From NCBI RefSeq assembly GCF_009017415.1, contig NC_092406.1:3782001-3846000 (forward strand): a DNA stretch of 64,000 nt, given 5' to 3'. Shown in pieces: positions 33,706-45,232 of the stretch. Made by a program: the position numbers and the translations under genes. Position 1 is the stretch's first letter. Every line of letters starts with the position of its first letter. The notes beneath the pieces are model-generated. The model was not told the origin of the DNA, did no database searches, and worked only from the letters and a program-made list of their open reading frames with translations. This DNA comes from Aspergillus flavus. Taxonomy: Eukaryota; Ascomycota; Eurotiomycetes; Eurotiales; Aspergillaceae.

Positions 33706-35008
33706 TTTGATCGGACCTGATGCCTTGGATACCCAAGCGGATTAACCATCGGTAATCGCAACTCCCAGGAAAACTCCCCTGCTTACCTATTCAGGTCTGG
33801 GGTACACCAAAAGGCGAATAATGTATACCCGAGGGAAGCACTTTGAAGCTTTTCGGTTGGAAGGAGAGAGCGGGCGGTGGAGTCGGAAGCTCCCGTCACG
33901 CCGGAGAAAGCTGCTGATAGATGGATATACCACGGGGGAGATCGGAGCTCCGGAAAATATGTTAGTTCCCAGGTGGAACGGTGATTAGTCGTCGAGATCT
34001 GGGGGAAGTAAGGGAAAAGAGTACAGGAGAGAAGAGAGTTTCGAAGGATAAAAGAAGTTGACCAAGTCACGACTTTTATCTGGCCCAAAGCAGAAGCCTT
34101 TATCCCCCCGTCTTGACTCAATTGTTTTGGTCGCGACTTCCTTTTCCGCCCACCGTGTGAAAGCCCCTACGCCGAAGCCGGCCGGAAATTTCCCACTACT
34201 CCCCGTAAAGAATGAGGACTGACAATGGATCCTCGGTCCAATCCCCATACATAGTTACATCCTGACCACCCTTTCGCAAAGAGAGAAAGTCATGCCGGTG
34301 GTCGGTACTTGGGATTATTACTACATACCGGACTGCTATTAAATCATACTTTGCTAGTTTTTAACATTTGACACACCTTGTGTCACTAATTACTTTGCCT
34401 TTCTTTGCTCCTCTTCTTGCCCCAGCTTTTTACGTGTAAATCTTTTACCCGCGATGGTACATAGTACGTTCTGATAGGCATGATGCACTACTCCATATGG
34501 AGCCAACAGCCTCCATTAGCCGCCGTTTCCCGCGGTAACGGGTCAGGAGTCTCCGCCCGGGTCGAGCTGCACCGAAGTCGCCTTTCCACCGTAGTCGAAA
34601 CCAGCGATATACGGACCCCTCTTCGATCTCTCGCCCGACAGGTCTAATTATTCCGCTACTTTAGAAGAAACCTATCATGATTAATTAACTCCATTCACTC
34701 GTAACACTGTAGTCTGTACAGTAATCTGGTCTTTTTCTAAGAAGTTTTATCATGTCAACTCCGTCCGCCCACCTTGTTGAAAAGCACCCAATCCTGTCCC
34801 TGAGGCTGGTGCGCCATCACGCTTGTAAATGTTGAATTGAACCCGAGAATACCGCCATATCTTGATCACACAGAACAAATGATGTATATCAGATTAAAAG
34901 AATTAAAGCACTGGGAAGCAGGGTAAATTGGTGAGAGCAACGTCTCTATACAACCTCAGCCATTACACCAGGCATCCCAGGATCGATCCAGTCGACCACA
35001 TAGCTCAT
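33706..35008. promoter_or_regulatory. icdA upstream region and ade3 3' flank
   Basis: 1.3 kb between icdA (start 33705) and the end of the C1-THF synthase gene (35009), both on the minus strand. The left half should hold the icdA promoter, possibly two start regions for the long and short forms. TGACTCA, a Gcn4/CpcA-type heptamer, is at 34114-34120, about 410 bp upstream of the long-form ATG. The right half (34300-34900) looks like non-coding flank. No gene is supported. Confidence 0.45.
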
Positions 35009-38000
35009 CTAAAACAGACCGTCGATTTCTCCGGTCTCGGTATCAATATCGACGTTCAAGTAACCTGGAGCGGTCGGCAGACCAGGAATGGTTTGAATAT
35101 CCGCAGCAAGAGCGTACCTGCGATCTAGTTAGTATCCGTTTTGTGTACAAGGTCGATAGGGACAGTCTTACAGATATCCACCACCCACGGCCAACCGAAC
35201 ATCCCGGATGGGGACTGTGAACCCGGTCGGAGCACCCTTCAAGGCGGGGTCATGACTGAGAGAGTACTGGGTCTTCGCAATGCAAATAGGAAGATGTCCA
35301 AATCCTTGGGCCGTGTAGGTATCGACCTTCTTTTGCGCAAGTTCGCTGAGTTCAATCTTCTCCGCGCCGTACATGACCTTGCCGATGCGCTCGATGCGCT
35401 CCTGGATGGTACCTTCCAGCTCATACAACAGCTTGAAGTCTTTCGGTTTGGAGCTAGCTGCCAGAACACCCTTGGCCAGGTCCACAGCGCCAGCTCCACC
35501 CTCAGCCCAGTGGTTAGCGGGGATCGCGTCCTCGGCTCCCGCAGCGATGGCCTCCTCCCGGATGACATCAATTTCCGCTTCCGTGTCGGTCTCCATGCGG
35601 TTAATAGCAACCACCACGGGCACTCCATACTGGCGGGCATTCTCGATATGCTTCTTCAGGTTGACACAACCCTTACGTAAAATATCGACGTTCTCGGTAC
35701 GGTAAACTTCGTTCAACGGGGCTCCAGGGCTAATCTCCGGGCCACCACCGTGAACCTTGAGAGCACGGACGGTAGCCACGATGACCACAGTATCCGGAGT
35801 CAAACCGGAAGAGCGACACTTGATATTGAAGAAACGCTCTCCACCCATGGTGAAATCGAAACCAGCCTCCGTCACAACAAAACCAGTCTTGGCCTCATGG
35901 TCCTCATCGGGTTCCGTACCGGCGAGTTTCAGAGCCAACTTATCCGCAATCACGGAACTAGCTCCAATACTAATGTTGGCGAAGGGGCCAGCGTGCACCA
36001 AAACTGGCGTTCCCTCCAAACTTTGCATGAGATTAGGCTTGATGGCATCCTTCATAAGGGCAGCAAGAGCGCCACCAGCGCCGATGTCGTCGCAGGTGAC
36101 AGGATCACCACTCTTCGATGTAGCGACGACCATCCGACCCAGTCTGTCGCGCATATCTTCCAGACTGTTGCTCAGGGCAAGGATGGCCATACACTCACTA
36201 GCGACGGAGATATCGAAACCAGTTTCACGGGTCAATCCCTTCTCCGTAGGCGCCTGTCCAACAGTAATGCCACGGAGGTGTCTGTCATTGACATCCAGGA
36301 CACGACGCCAAGTAATGGTTTCAGGGTCGATATCAAGACGCGCGAAGCGACGAATCTCCTCGTTGGTCAGTTCGTCTGGATTGGTCTTGGTGATACCCAA
36401 CTTCTTCAGTCTCTTGAACATGACAGGCTGAAATTCGCGCTTGCCCTTCTTAGCGGGGACCAAACGCTTGTAGAGTGGGCCATCCTTCTGGGTTGCTTCG
36501 TGGAACATGCGAGTTTCAATAGCGGCGGCAAGAAGGTTATTCGCAGCAGTAATCGCATGGATATCACCAGTCAGGTGCAGATTGAACTCATCCATAGGAA
36601 TGACCTGACTGTAGCCACCACCAGCAGCCCCGCCCTTGATGCCGAATGTAGGGCCCTGGCTCGGCTGACGGACATTGGCAAACACAATGCGATTCAAGTG
36701 CGCACCAATGGCCTGAGTAAGACCCAAGGTAGTTGTCGACTTACCCTCACCAAGCGGGGTTGGGGTAATACCACACACCAAGATGTATTTTCCATTACGG
36801 CGGTGAGCCAAGCGATCGAGAACATCGAGACTTACTTTAGCTTTGGTGTGACCGTAAGGCTCAAGCTCGTGGGGAGAAATGCCAATTTCCGAAGCAATCT
36901 GCGTGATTGCCTTGGGGTACTGTGCGCGGGAGATGGCGATGTCGGAAGGTACAGGGCGAGCCAGCTTGAGCGGCAATGGGGTGATGTGTCTATCCTTCTG
37001 CTTCTCGAAGTATGCCTTGGCAGAATTAACCACATTCTGCATCAGCATGGCCACTGTCATGGGGCCGACACCACCAGGCACGGGAGTGATCTGAGAAGCC
37101 ACCTGAACGGCGGACTCGAAATCGACATCGCCGACAAGTCGTTGGCCCGATTTCTTTGAGGGATCGGGCTTGTAATTAATACCAACGTCAATGACAACAA
37201 CACCGGGCTTCAACCACTCGCCCTTGACAAACTCCGTTTTTCCAAGGGCGGCGACGAGGATGTCCGCCGTCTTGATGATACTTTCGACGTCAGGCGTCTT
37301 GCTGTGACACAGTGTCACAGTTGCGTCTGCCTTGTTCAACAGGTAGCTAACAGGGCTGCCAACGATATCACTTCGACCAAGCACCACTGCCTTCTTACCC
37401 GCCGGGTTGACCCCACTAACTCGCAGGAGCTCCATCACGGCCTGTGGTGTGCAAGGAACAAAGAGCGGGTGGCCGCCTCTCTTGGCTAGTTCACCAATAT
37501 TGATCGCTCCGAAACCGTCAACATCTTTCTCATCGGCCACGGCAGAGGTGATGGTATGTTCGGACATGTGTTGCGGAAGGGGCAATTGGACGAGAATGCC
37601 GTGCACGGAGGGGTCATTGTTGGCCTTGGTGATATCCTGAAGGAGCTCAGATTCGATAGCAGTCTCCGGGAGGTTGACAATCTTGCAGATGATGCCCGCC
37701 TGGACGGAAGGAGTTGGTCAGTCATGTAAGAAGCATTACCCAAGCGGAAGACGGAGCTTACCTCTTCGGCAGCCTTCAACTTCATGCGCACATAAGTGCC
37801 TTGAGAAAAGATCAGTTGACATTCCAGAGTTGAAGTGTGCTATGCAAAGAACTCACTTGAATCCGATCTGCTGCCCACTATATGCAATACAGGGTTAGCG
37901 ATTTTGTATGTTTGAGGGGTTGGTTATGAGTCAATAGCAAGGCGCACCCTGGAAAATAACCAAGCTAGGCTTGAATCTGGGATTAGACTCCTGGATCTGC

Positions 38001-38380
38001 TGGATCTCATTCTTCAGACCCGCCCGGATATTCTTGGCGATCTGCGTGCCATCGATCTTAGTGGCTGCCATGGTGGTTCCGGTGCTGTAGGATGAACGAC
38101 GGATAGAGAACGGCGTCGCAGTGAACCCCTTATAACCTGTGGGGTTGGGTCGGAGGTCCCGTAAAGTACCGTAACTATGTGAGCCGACCCCGCGCCCTGC
38201 GGAGGAATCTCGTGGTCTGAGGAGAAAGGAGGATGAGATCTGGGGAAAGGAGAGGGGAAGATGTGAGGAGGTATGGAGGTGACGAGAATTGAAAAAGAAA
38301 CATTTTGCTTTGGCACCTTGGTGGTGTTGGTAGTGGCAGCGGGGTAGTGCCGCCGAACGGGCGGGGGAGCTAAATGGCAT
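35009..38380 (-). CDS. ade3: C1-tetrahydrofolate synthase, trifunctional, dual start
   Basis: Five exons on the minus strand: 38380-37948, 37877-37857 (21 nt), 37799-37762, 37699-35172 and 35117-35009, giving 1042 residues from the first ATG. Activities: methylenetetrahydrofolate dehydrogenase (NADP), methenyl cyclohydrolase and formyltetrahydrofolate synthetase, supplying one-carbon units for purine and thymidylate synthesis. N-terminal domain: [20 protein letters not shown] (catalytic YxxxK), [10 protein letters not shown], and [15 protein letters not shown]. Synthetase domain: [14 protein letters not shown] (ATP loop), then [20 protein letters not shown]. Residues 1-103 form a Ser/Arg/His-rich presequence (mitochondrial). 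A second ATG at 38071 begins [16 protein letters not shown], giving a 939-residue form like cytosolic yeast Ade3. Yeast uses two genes (MIS1, ADE3); one gene here may serve both sites. All four introns keep frame, and the last gives [20 protein letters not shown]. Confidence 0.95.
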
Positions 38381-39092
38381 TGATTTGCTTCGTCGGGGAC
38401 TTTGGCTGGGCTGACCAGCAGCAAACCCTCGGAAAACGCAGGGAGGAAGAATTGGAGATAGGGAAAAACGCCCGTCAACCCCAAGGGATTACCTAAACGT
38501 GTTGAATAACACCTAATTAAGATTATGCTTTATACAGAAAATGAAATCGGGAAATCAACAATGCAACCATCCCTGCCAGACTTGGAAATCTCCAATTTCC
38601 TCATTTCAGGGATTCCGTTTCAATATCTTCAATTGAGGGACACTCTGTCTAGAAGGTTTCTTTGGGTCTGCACATGATCGGCCCGTCATGAAGTCGGAGA
38701 GTTAGAAGGGACTTGGCGCGAGCCAACCCGAGGGAACCATTAGTCTTCCCAAACTATGCCCAGTACGGACAAGACCTCTGCAGTCACTCACGGTGAGTAA
38801 CAAGCTAGGGCTGCCATGAGTCACGCGGATAGATTACCATACCGGATTATTAATACGCCGATACGGATATTTTTCAACACAGGAACAGCCTCGAACAGAA
38901 AAGTCTTGGCGCGCGAGCCCGGACTGTGCGATGAAATTCACTAGTCTGACTACGCCGACGAAGAGAGCCGCCAGCACCCCGCCAGCAGTTCCGCCTCAGA
39001 AACGATACAGTCGGTCACAGGATCCCAATCTGTGATCTAATACCTCAATATTTTCGTCGCTTTCCCTAATATCATAGCTTGGTCGGCCCAGT
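38381..39092. promoter_or_regulatory. Divergent promoter between ade3 and eIF3i genes
   Basis: 712 bp between start codons. TGAGTCA at 38817-38823 is a Gcn4/CpcA or Bas1-type site, fitting a purine/one-carbon gene. An inverted pair ACTCAC-G-GTGAGT lies at 38786-38798. A 34-codon open frame (38931-39035) precedes the eIF3i start and could be a uORF. Confidence 0.45.
38931..39035 (+). other. Possible uORF upstream of eIF3i (34 codons)
   Basis: ATG at 38931 to TGA at 39033-39035, ending 57 nt before the eIF3i start. The peptide starts MKFTSLTTPTKRAAS and is basic and Pro/Thr-rich. It is too short to be sure of, but its third positions are GC-rich, unlike the flanking non-coding sequence. It may be a translated uORF or chance. 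Confidence 0.25.
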
Positions 39093-40305
39093 ATGAGGCC
39101 TATTTTGCTTTCGGGCCATGTGCGTTCGCCTTACAACCGTCCGATGATTCTCTTTTTTCACCGGCAATGAAAAATATAACGAACCAGCCACTGACAGAGA
39201 CTTTGCGCTTAGGAACGGTCCCTCAACCAGATCAAATTCAACCGTGATGGCGACCTTTTGTTTTCGGTAGCGAAGGATAAGATTGTGTGCGCTTGGTGGT
39301 CGGCTAACGGCGAGCGACTCGGTACCTATAACGGACACCAGGGTGCTATCTGGACCGTCGATGTGAGCCCCAACACCGTTCTCCTGGCCACCGGATCGGC
39401 AGACAACACCGTGCGACTATGGAACGTGAAGACTGGCGAGTGTATTAAGGTGTGGGACTTCCCTACGGCTGTCAAGCGGGTCGAATTCACTCCGGATGGA
39501 AGCCGGCTGCTGGCCGTCACAGAGAAGCGTATGGGCTTCTTGGGTACCATCGCCGTGCTCGATATCAACTATGAGGACTTGGAGGCTCAGGCCGAGGAAC
39601 CCAGCTTGAGGATCACCTGCACAGAGAGCAAGGCAACAGTTGCGGGCTGGAGTTATTTGGCCAAGTACATCATTGCTGGCCACGAGGACGGTAGCGTCAG
39701 CCAGTACGATTCGAAGGTGCGGAAAAATCGATGGAGGATAAAAGGAGACTGTGCTAATATACTGTCGTAACAGACCGGTGAGCAGTTGGAGAACGTTCAG
39801 GCACACGAGTTCGACAACTTGATCAGCGACATTCAGTTCTCCGCAGACCGCACATATTTCATCACCGCTTCCAAAGACAAGTCCGCCAAGGTATGCCACT
39901 TCCTTGGAGAACTGGTAGCACGATAGTATACTGACATGCGTCCAGCTCATTTCCAGCCGTAACCTCGCCATCCTTAAGACCTATGTTGCCGACACTCCCC
40001 TCAACAGCGCTGCTATTACGCCTAAGAAGGAATACGTGATCCTTGGTGGTGGTCAGGCTGCTATGGATGTCACGACTACTTCCGCTCGTCAGGGTAAATT
40101 CGAGGCTCGTTTCTACCACAAGGTCTTCGAAGACGAGATTGGCCGTGTCCGTGGCCACTTCGGTCCCCTCAACACTGTCGCTGTCCACCCTAACGGTACC
40201 GCCTACGCCTCTGGTGGTGAGGACGGTTACGTTCGTGTTCATCACTTCGACAAGCCCTACTTTGATTTCATGTATGAAGTGGAGAGGGAGCAGCTGCGCA
40301 AATAA
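39093..40305 (+). CDS. tif34: Translation initiation factor eIF3 subunit i (Tif34)
   Basis: Four exons: 39093-39119 (27 nt), 39213-39716, 39774-39890 and 39946-40305, giving 335 residues; yeast Tif34 is 347. Exon 1 encodes MRPILLSGH and joins [22 protein letters not shown] to complete WD repeat 1. Further WD signatures are [13 protein letters not shown] with [14 protein letters not shown] (repeat 2), [40 protein letters not shown] and [20 protein letters not shown], completing a seven-blade propeller. The end [10 protein letters not shown] is typical. Family role: a core part of eIF3 that supports 43S assembly and scanning. Starting at an ATG in exon 2 would remove the first blade. It is divergent from ade3. 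Confidence 0.95.
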
Positions 40306-40931
40306 AGTGATTGGCGTTTAAAAAGAGCTTTTTTCCTATTAACGCATGTGTCATGAGGCGAAGATATTTCTTACCAACAAAAAAGAGTAGAAAAGGCAAA
40401 GCAGGCACGGCGGTACGAGAAGTTCTCGGGGCGATTTAGGGCATGAATTCTCATTTCATTGATTCCATGATAAAGTCGGAGTTGGTACCATTTTCCTTTT
40501 TCTGGTCGCTGTCTGTGTCCTAATAAAAGAACCCAGTATTTACTTCTTACAATTTTTTGCTTCAAAGTTCATACTTCATCATAAATATATCTCTTCGTTG
40601 GCAATCTGCTGGGTAACATTCTATCTTATCTAGATATAAACCATAAAAAAACCCCAACTTGCACCAAAACAAGAGCATCACGATTTATTGAGGCAGTGTT
40701 TTATATGAAGAAAAAAAAAAGAAAAAGAAAAATATAATTCATCTCAATGCCAGGTCAACGCTCTTCCGACCAGCAGAAAGTAATGGGGATCTCATTGCAC
40801 AATAAAATGCATTAACGTAACAACCGAAAGGACATCCGGGGACATCATGAAAGAGAAGGAAGTAAGAGAATGGTTTCATAAAAAGCATTCCATCCCGTCA
40901 AGAAAAAGCCGCGGGCTCACCCCCTGTCAAT
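40306..40931. other. Convergent 3' flank between eIF3i and MBF1 genes
   Basis: About 625 nt, A/T-rich, including an A-rich tract at 40708-40735 (AAAAAAAAAAGAAAAAGAAAA). No coding content is supported. Confidence 0.45.
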
Positions 40932-41481
40932 TTACTTTTTCTTAGGGAACTTCTCCTTTCCGATGTCTGAGCCTCTCAGTTTGATGTTGAGAACACGCTC
41001 CATAGCACTGAGGACCTTCTGGTCGGGGGTGGCGGTACCCTTCTCGAAGTCCTGGACAACGGTGACAGTGGTGTTGCACTTGGTGGCAAGTTCCTTCTGT
41101 GTCATCTTGTAGCCCTCCTCGGTACGGCGCTTCTTGATAGCGTCTGCGACTTGGTACCCAACAGTCTTGGGCTTGATGATGTCGTCGCTGCGGTCGACCT
41201 TGGTCAGGTGCTGACCTTCAATAGAACCAGTTTTGGAAGCCTAGGAATGCAAGTCAGCACTATGGCTTCGAATACAAAGGATGTAGATACCGCGCGGGGT
41301 TAAGATCAAGTAGGTTACTTACAGCATTGCCAGTGGCGTACTTCTTTTCAGTTCCGATAACAAGACCTTGGCGCTGAGCGGCGTTCAAAGCGCTCTTGCC
41401 CTTGACGACAGTCTCACGGGGAGCGGCACCGCCAGCACGGTGCTTGCTTCCAATGCGGGTAGTAGAATTCCAGTCATCCAT
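40932..41481 (-). CDS. mbf1: Multiprotein-bridging factor 1 (MBF1)
   Basis: Two exons on the minus strand, 41481-41323 and 41240-40932, giving 155 residues, the normal size. N-terminal MBF1 domain: [17 protein letters not shown], then [21 protein letters not shown]-terminal helix-turn-helix (about 88-145): [26 protein letters not shown]... with [17 protein letters not shown] and [15 protein letters not shown] at the end. Family role: a coactivator that bridges bZIP factors such as Gcn4 (CpcA in Aspergillus) to TBP; it also takes part in ribosome-collision responses. The 82-nt intron joins GNA to ASKTGSIEG in phase 0. The start is the only sensible ATG. Confidence 0.95.
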
Positions 41482-43461
41482 TTTGAAAAAGTTTAGAAGG
41501 CGTTCGAAGAAGACTCGATAGGGAGGGAAATGGCGGGGTTGTGTGTTGAGGGATTGGGAGAGTGACGAAGGCGGTAAAAATGGATCGCGTGAGGTTGTGG
41601 CTAAAAAGAAGGGATATCGCAGGCCCGCCGAATTTATATCAATGACACAGAAGCTTCTCGAGCCACGATGGCGGAGTCAGAGGGGAGGTTATGCCCTAGT
41701 CCTATTTCGGTCCCCTCTTTGGGTTCTGCCCCACTGACATCATTCGTTCATTCGCTCGGGCTTTTTTCCCTCCGTTCAAAAAGGTGGCGATCTCCAATGC
41801 TTACCTTACATTGATCTATGCTGGGGGGCAAATCATATACCCAGATGTTCTTTGTATGTACACATATTTACTCTTTATTTGGTTGATCTGTTTGGAGGTC
41901 GACTATTCAGTCTTAATAGAAACCATATCAAAGCCTCCTTTGTTGCTTCAAGTGAGGCGTTTCAAGGTCTCATGCCGGAGCATATATTCGTTGTGTTTCA
42001 GTGGGTTTCAACATACAATAGCCTTTTAATACTATCTTACCAGTTACTTAAAACCCCTATTTTCATTGAGCACAGCAGGATTGCAGAACTACAAGATACA
42101 GGGTACGCTGGGGGTTCCTATAGCATGCCCATCACGCCCACTGCTTAGCTCGCACCACCTGGAGGCTATAGTTGTTTTCCTCGAAACGTATACTGATATG
42201 TTCTGAGGGTGGGTGTAAGAACTAACTAGACACCCTTTATATTTAGGATACTGTTCTGTGTGCTCAATTAGAAGCACATATAAAAGTAGGTGACATTCCA
42301 GTATACTGATTAGAGCATACAGCGGATTATCAACAAGCGTATCTGGGGGCTCCCGATGGAGAGTACTTAGGATACAAATTACATTAGGTTGAATGTCGTC
42401 CATAGAATATCCATGTATGCCTTAGGCAGTGCATATATTACATCTTGATATTAGGCTACTCTCTTACCTTGGATATATATTCAATGCTATGTCAAGATTT
42501 GGTTAGAGGTTCCAACATGGCTATTATTAAACTGATCAAAAGTAGGTACCTTATCCCTTATCAACTAACTCTATCGAACTGAACATTGTCCTCCTCAATT
42601 CTGGATCCCAATCACCTAGGTTAGATGTATTTATGGTGAACAGCTTGACTGCTCTACTTTCTAAATCACCAACCTTCGTAAAGGCCATATTGCTTGTTTT
42701 CAGTCTGAACCTATCTCGTAGTCTTCATGTAACTCTGAAATCTCAAGATATTCTTATAGGCCATGTTTCTTGATACGAGATGTTCTATAGCTAAGCAAGG
42801 AGCTACGGGTATTCAAAGCTGATCTGGAAACTCCTCACATTCTTATAAACGCGAGTATGTAGCAAAATATGAGTGAGTGAATACTACGGAGTAGACGCAG
42901 ATTATGTGAGTAGGTGGATATGCTCCTCATGCCTAGAAACTAGTAGTCTCTAGAGCAATCAATGTATACTAAATGGGGCATGTCAGGTAAATAGATGAAA
43001 CCCTAAGTGTCAAGTCACTTGAAGTGTGATTCATGAAACCGCATTTACCGAATATCACGCTGAGCCTTGCAAAATGCGAGACTGTCGTTTTTTTTTTATA
43101 GATATCGGAAGAAGTATAAGTCAGATCCATAAAAAAAGACCCCTGTAACAAGACAGATATCAATGTCTAGGAAGGATGTTTCAATAATGCTTGGCAAGGA
43201 TAGGCAGACATGGAAAGACGGAGCGGCAAAAGGCCAATGACCAGCGTTTGCCCCGACCGATCCGACTGGGGCGTCAGGAACGTCTTCCATTTCCCTTGGA
43301 GCGCATTTATCGGCTTTTTGGACTTAGCACTGCCCGTCGTTCTTTTTTAACTTATTTCTCGTTTCGAAAATTTTGAACCTCCTTGATTCCAACATCTAAC
43401 CACCTCTCTTTATTGAATTTCCTTCCAGTTCCCGTCACTCTCTTATTTCTCTTTACCGACC
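41482..43461. other. 2-kb A/T-rich intergenic region
   Basis: No supported gene. The first 250 bp should be the mbf1 promoter. From about 41780 to 43150 the sequence is A/T-rich with many TA steps and no frame longer than about 100 codons. It could be relic mobile DNA worn down by mutation, but I see no terminal repeats or transposase remnant. The last 250 bp are C/T-rich (43380-43460) and lead into the SH3 gene. Confidence 0.45.
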
Positions 43462-44394
43462 ATGGCGTCCCAGAGTAACTTCATGGCCGCCATGACCAAC
43501 CGGTCGCTGCGCACTGTCCGATTGGTATAGCACTTATGCTTTATTCTTATGTACAATACTCCGTAACATATCGCTAATTCGTCTCATCCATTCTAGGAAC
43601 TTGAGTTCCTTGCGGATGCGTCGGTCATTACTCCGCAACAACTGTCCTCGATAGTATCCCAACTACCCCAGGAGAACACTGAACGTTCCGCCTCTGTACC
43701 TCAATCGGTACCTCAATCGCAGCCACCTGTCCAGCGTCACCAACCCCCTGTTGCAGCCCCAACTCCCATTCAACCTTCTCCAGCCCCATACTCTCCTCCC
43801 ACCCAACAGTTTGCCAATACCTCGTTGAACGAGAAGGCCGCCTATCAACCGCCCCCGCAGCATTATACTCCCCCACCGCCTGCTTATCCCCAAGCTCCCG
43901 CGGTGCTCTCGGTCGCTAATGCGCTCTACGCTTACACTCCAACGGATCCCGGTGATCTGGCTCTCCAGCCCCATGATCGGGTTCAAGTTCTGGAGCACAT
44001 GAATGCCGATTGTAAGGAACTCCGGTCACCTGGTACTGCTGGCACCTTGACTAATAATGACCTACAGGGTGGCGTGGTCGTAATGAGCGGACCAACTTGG
44101 AGGGTATCTTCCCTCGTAGCTATGTGAGCGTGATAGAAAACAAGGCGGCGCCAGCTCCTACGAGTTACGGAAATATGCCCCTCGAAGTCAGCCAGAGTGG
44201 CTCCGCTGAAAACCCGGACGATAAGAAAACCGGCAAGTTTGAGGAGCATGGCAAGAAGTTTGGCAAGAAGATGGGCAATGCCGGTACGTTTCCTACTCAC
44301 CGCGGCATATTCGTGATTACTGACCATCACTCGTCTAGCTATCTTCGGTGCCGGTGCTACTATCGGTTCCAACATTGTGAATAGCATTTTTTAG
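43462..44394 (+). CDS. SH3-domain protein, LSB/Csh3 type (actin patch)
   Basis: Four exons: 43462-43524, 43597-44011, 44068-44283 and 44339-44394, giving 249 residues. The N-terminus MASQSNFMAAMTNRSLRTVR plus ELEFLADASVITPQQLSSI matches the Las17-binding Lsb1/Lsb2(Pin3)-type family. A Pro/Gln-rich linker (about 45-125) precedes one SH3 domain (about 128-185) with ALYAYTPTDPGDLAL, the ligand tryptophans in NADWWRGR, and GIFPRSYV. The C-terminus, FGKKMGNAAIFGAGATIGSNI, is a small Gly/Ala-rich tail common in this family. Family role: binds the WASP homologue Las17 and tunes Arp2/3-driven actin at endocytic sites. The third exon restores WWRG in frame; an unspliced reading would break the SH3 domain. 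Confidence 0.92.
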
Positions 44395-45232
44395 TGTGTT
44401 GGCTTTTCCAGATTTCATTAATGCCGGAGGGATTTCGAGTTGAATACCATGCGGGTTGATTTATTTTCTCGCTCTTTTGTCTCTGGAAATGGCGTTGGTG
44501 GTGTTCTTCCTTTTACTGCTCGGGAGCCCCTTTCAGTTGGGCCAATAGGGATTATTTGGGAAGCGTATGTCGAGGATTATTTATAGCATGATCCATAGCC
44601 ACGACGTTAATACAATCATCAGAATGCGACTTTCCATATAATGATTTGTGGAGCCTTAGCTGTATTTTACTAACAGGCAACTAAGAGGAGTAATTCAGAT
44701 ATCAGTATAAATCGAAAAACGAGGATATCAAAACAATACCTGAGGCCTCTCATTCTTCCCCGCCTTCCACGTTATCTTGTATTCTCCTCATTCTAAATCT
44801 GTCTTAGCAAGCTTTTCACTCGAAACCACAAACCCCACCAGGGGAAAATCCTTGAGTCCTGCGCGCCACGTTGGATGTTTAAGCGCCGGCGATCATGCAC
44901 GTTCCCACAACTAGAATAGCTGGACCCAGCAGACTGACGTAAAGTTATTCGGCGTCGTTACTACAGACAAATACTGGGTGATATTTTCTCTGGACAGCTG
45001 GCGAAGCGCCACTAGTATAGCATGGCGAGTTTCACCTTGTATTTCGCCAGTAGGCGACTTGCAAGGCTGATGTGGTCGACCGGGGTCCTTGAGCACTATG
45101 CATTAGCAGCGCAGTGGTTTGTATGAGAGCGCTTTCAATATAAACCAAGGTTGTACAAGCAGGATGCTTTGTTTTTAGAAATTTTTCTCGGATTCGGTTC
45201 TCTTTGTCGTATATATCGTGTTTCTCATCGTC
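44395..45232. other. Intergenic region before the ankyrin gene
   Basis: About 840 nt containing the SH3 gene 3' flank and the ankyrin gene promoter. No gene, repeat or clear motif is seen. Confidence 0.4.

Noticed and set aside
35750..37159. 469-codon open frame on the plus strand
   Set aside because: It lies antisense to the conserved synthetase domain of C1-THF synthase; it is a mirror effect of GC-rich third positions and has no family content.
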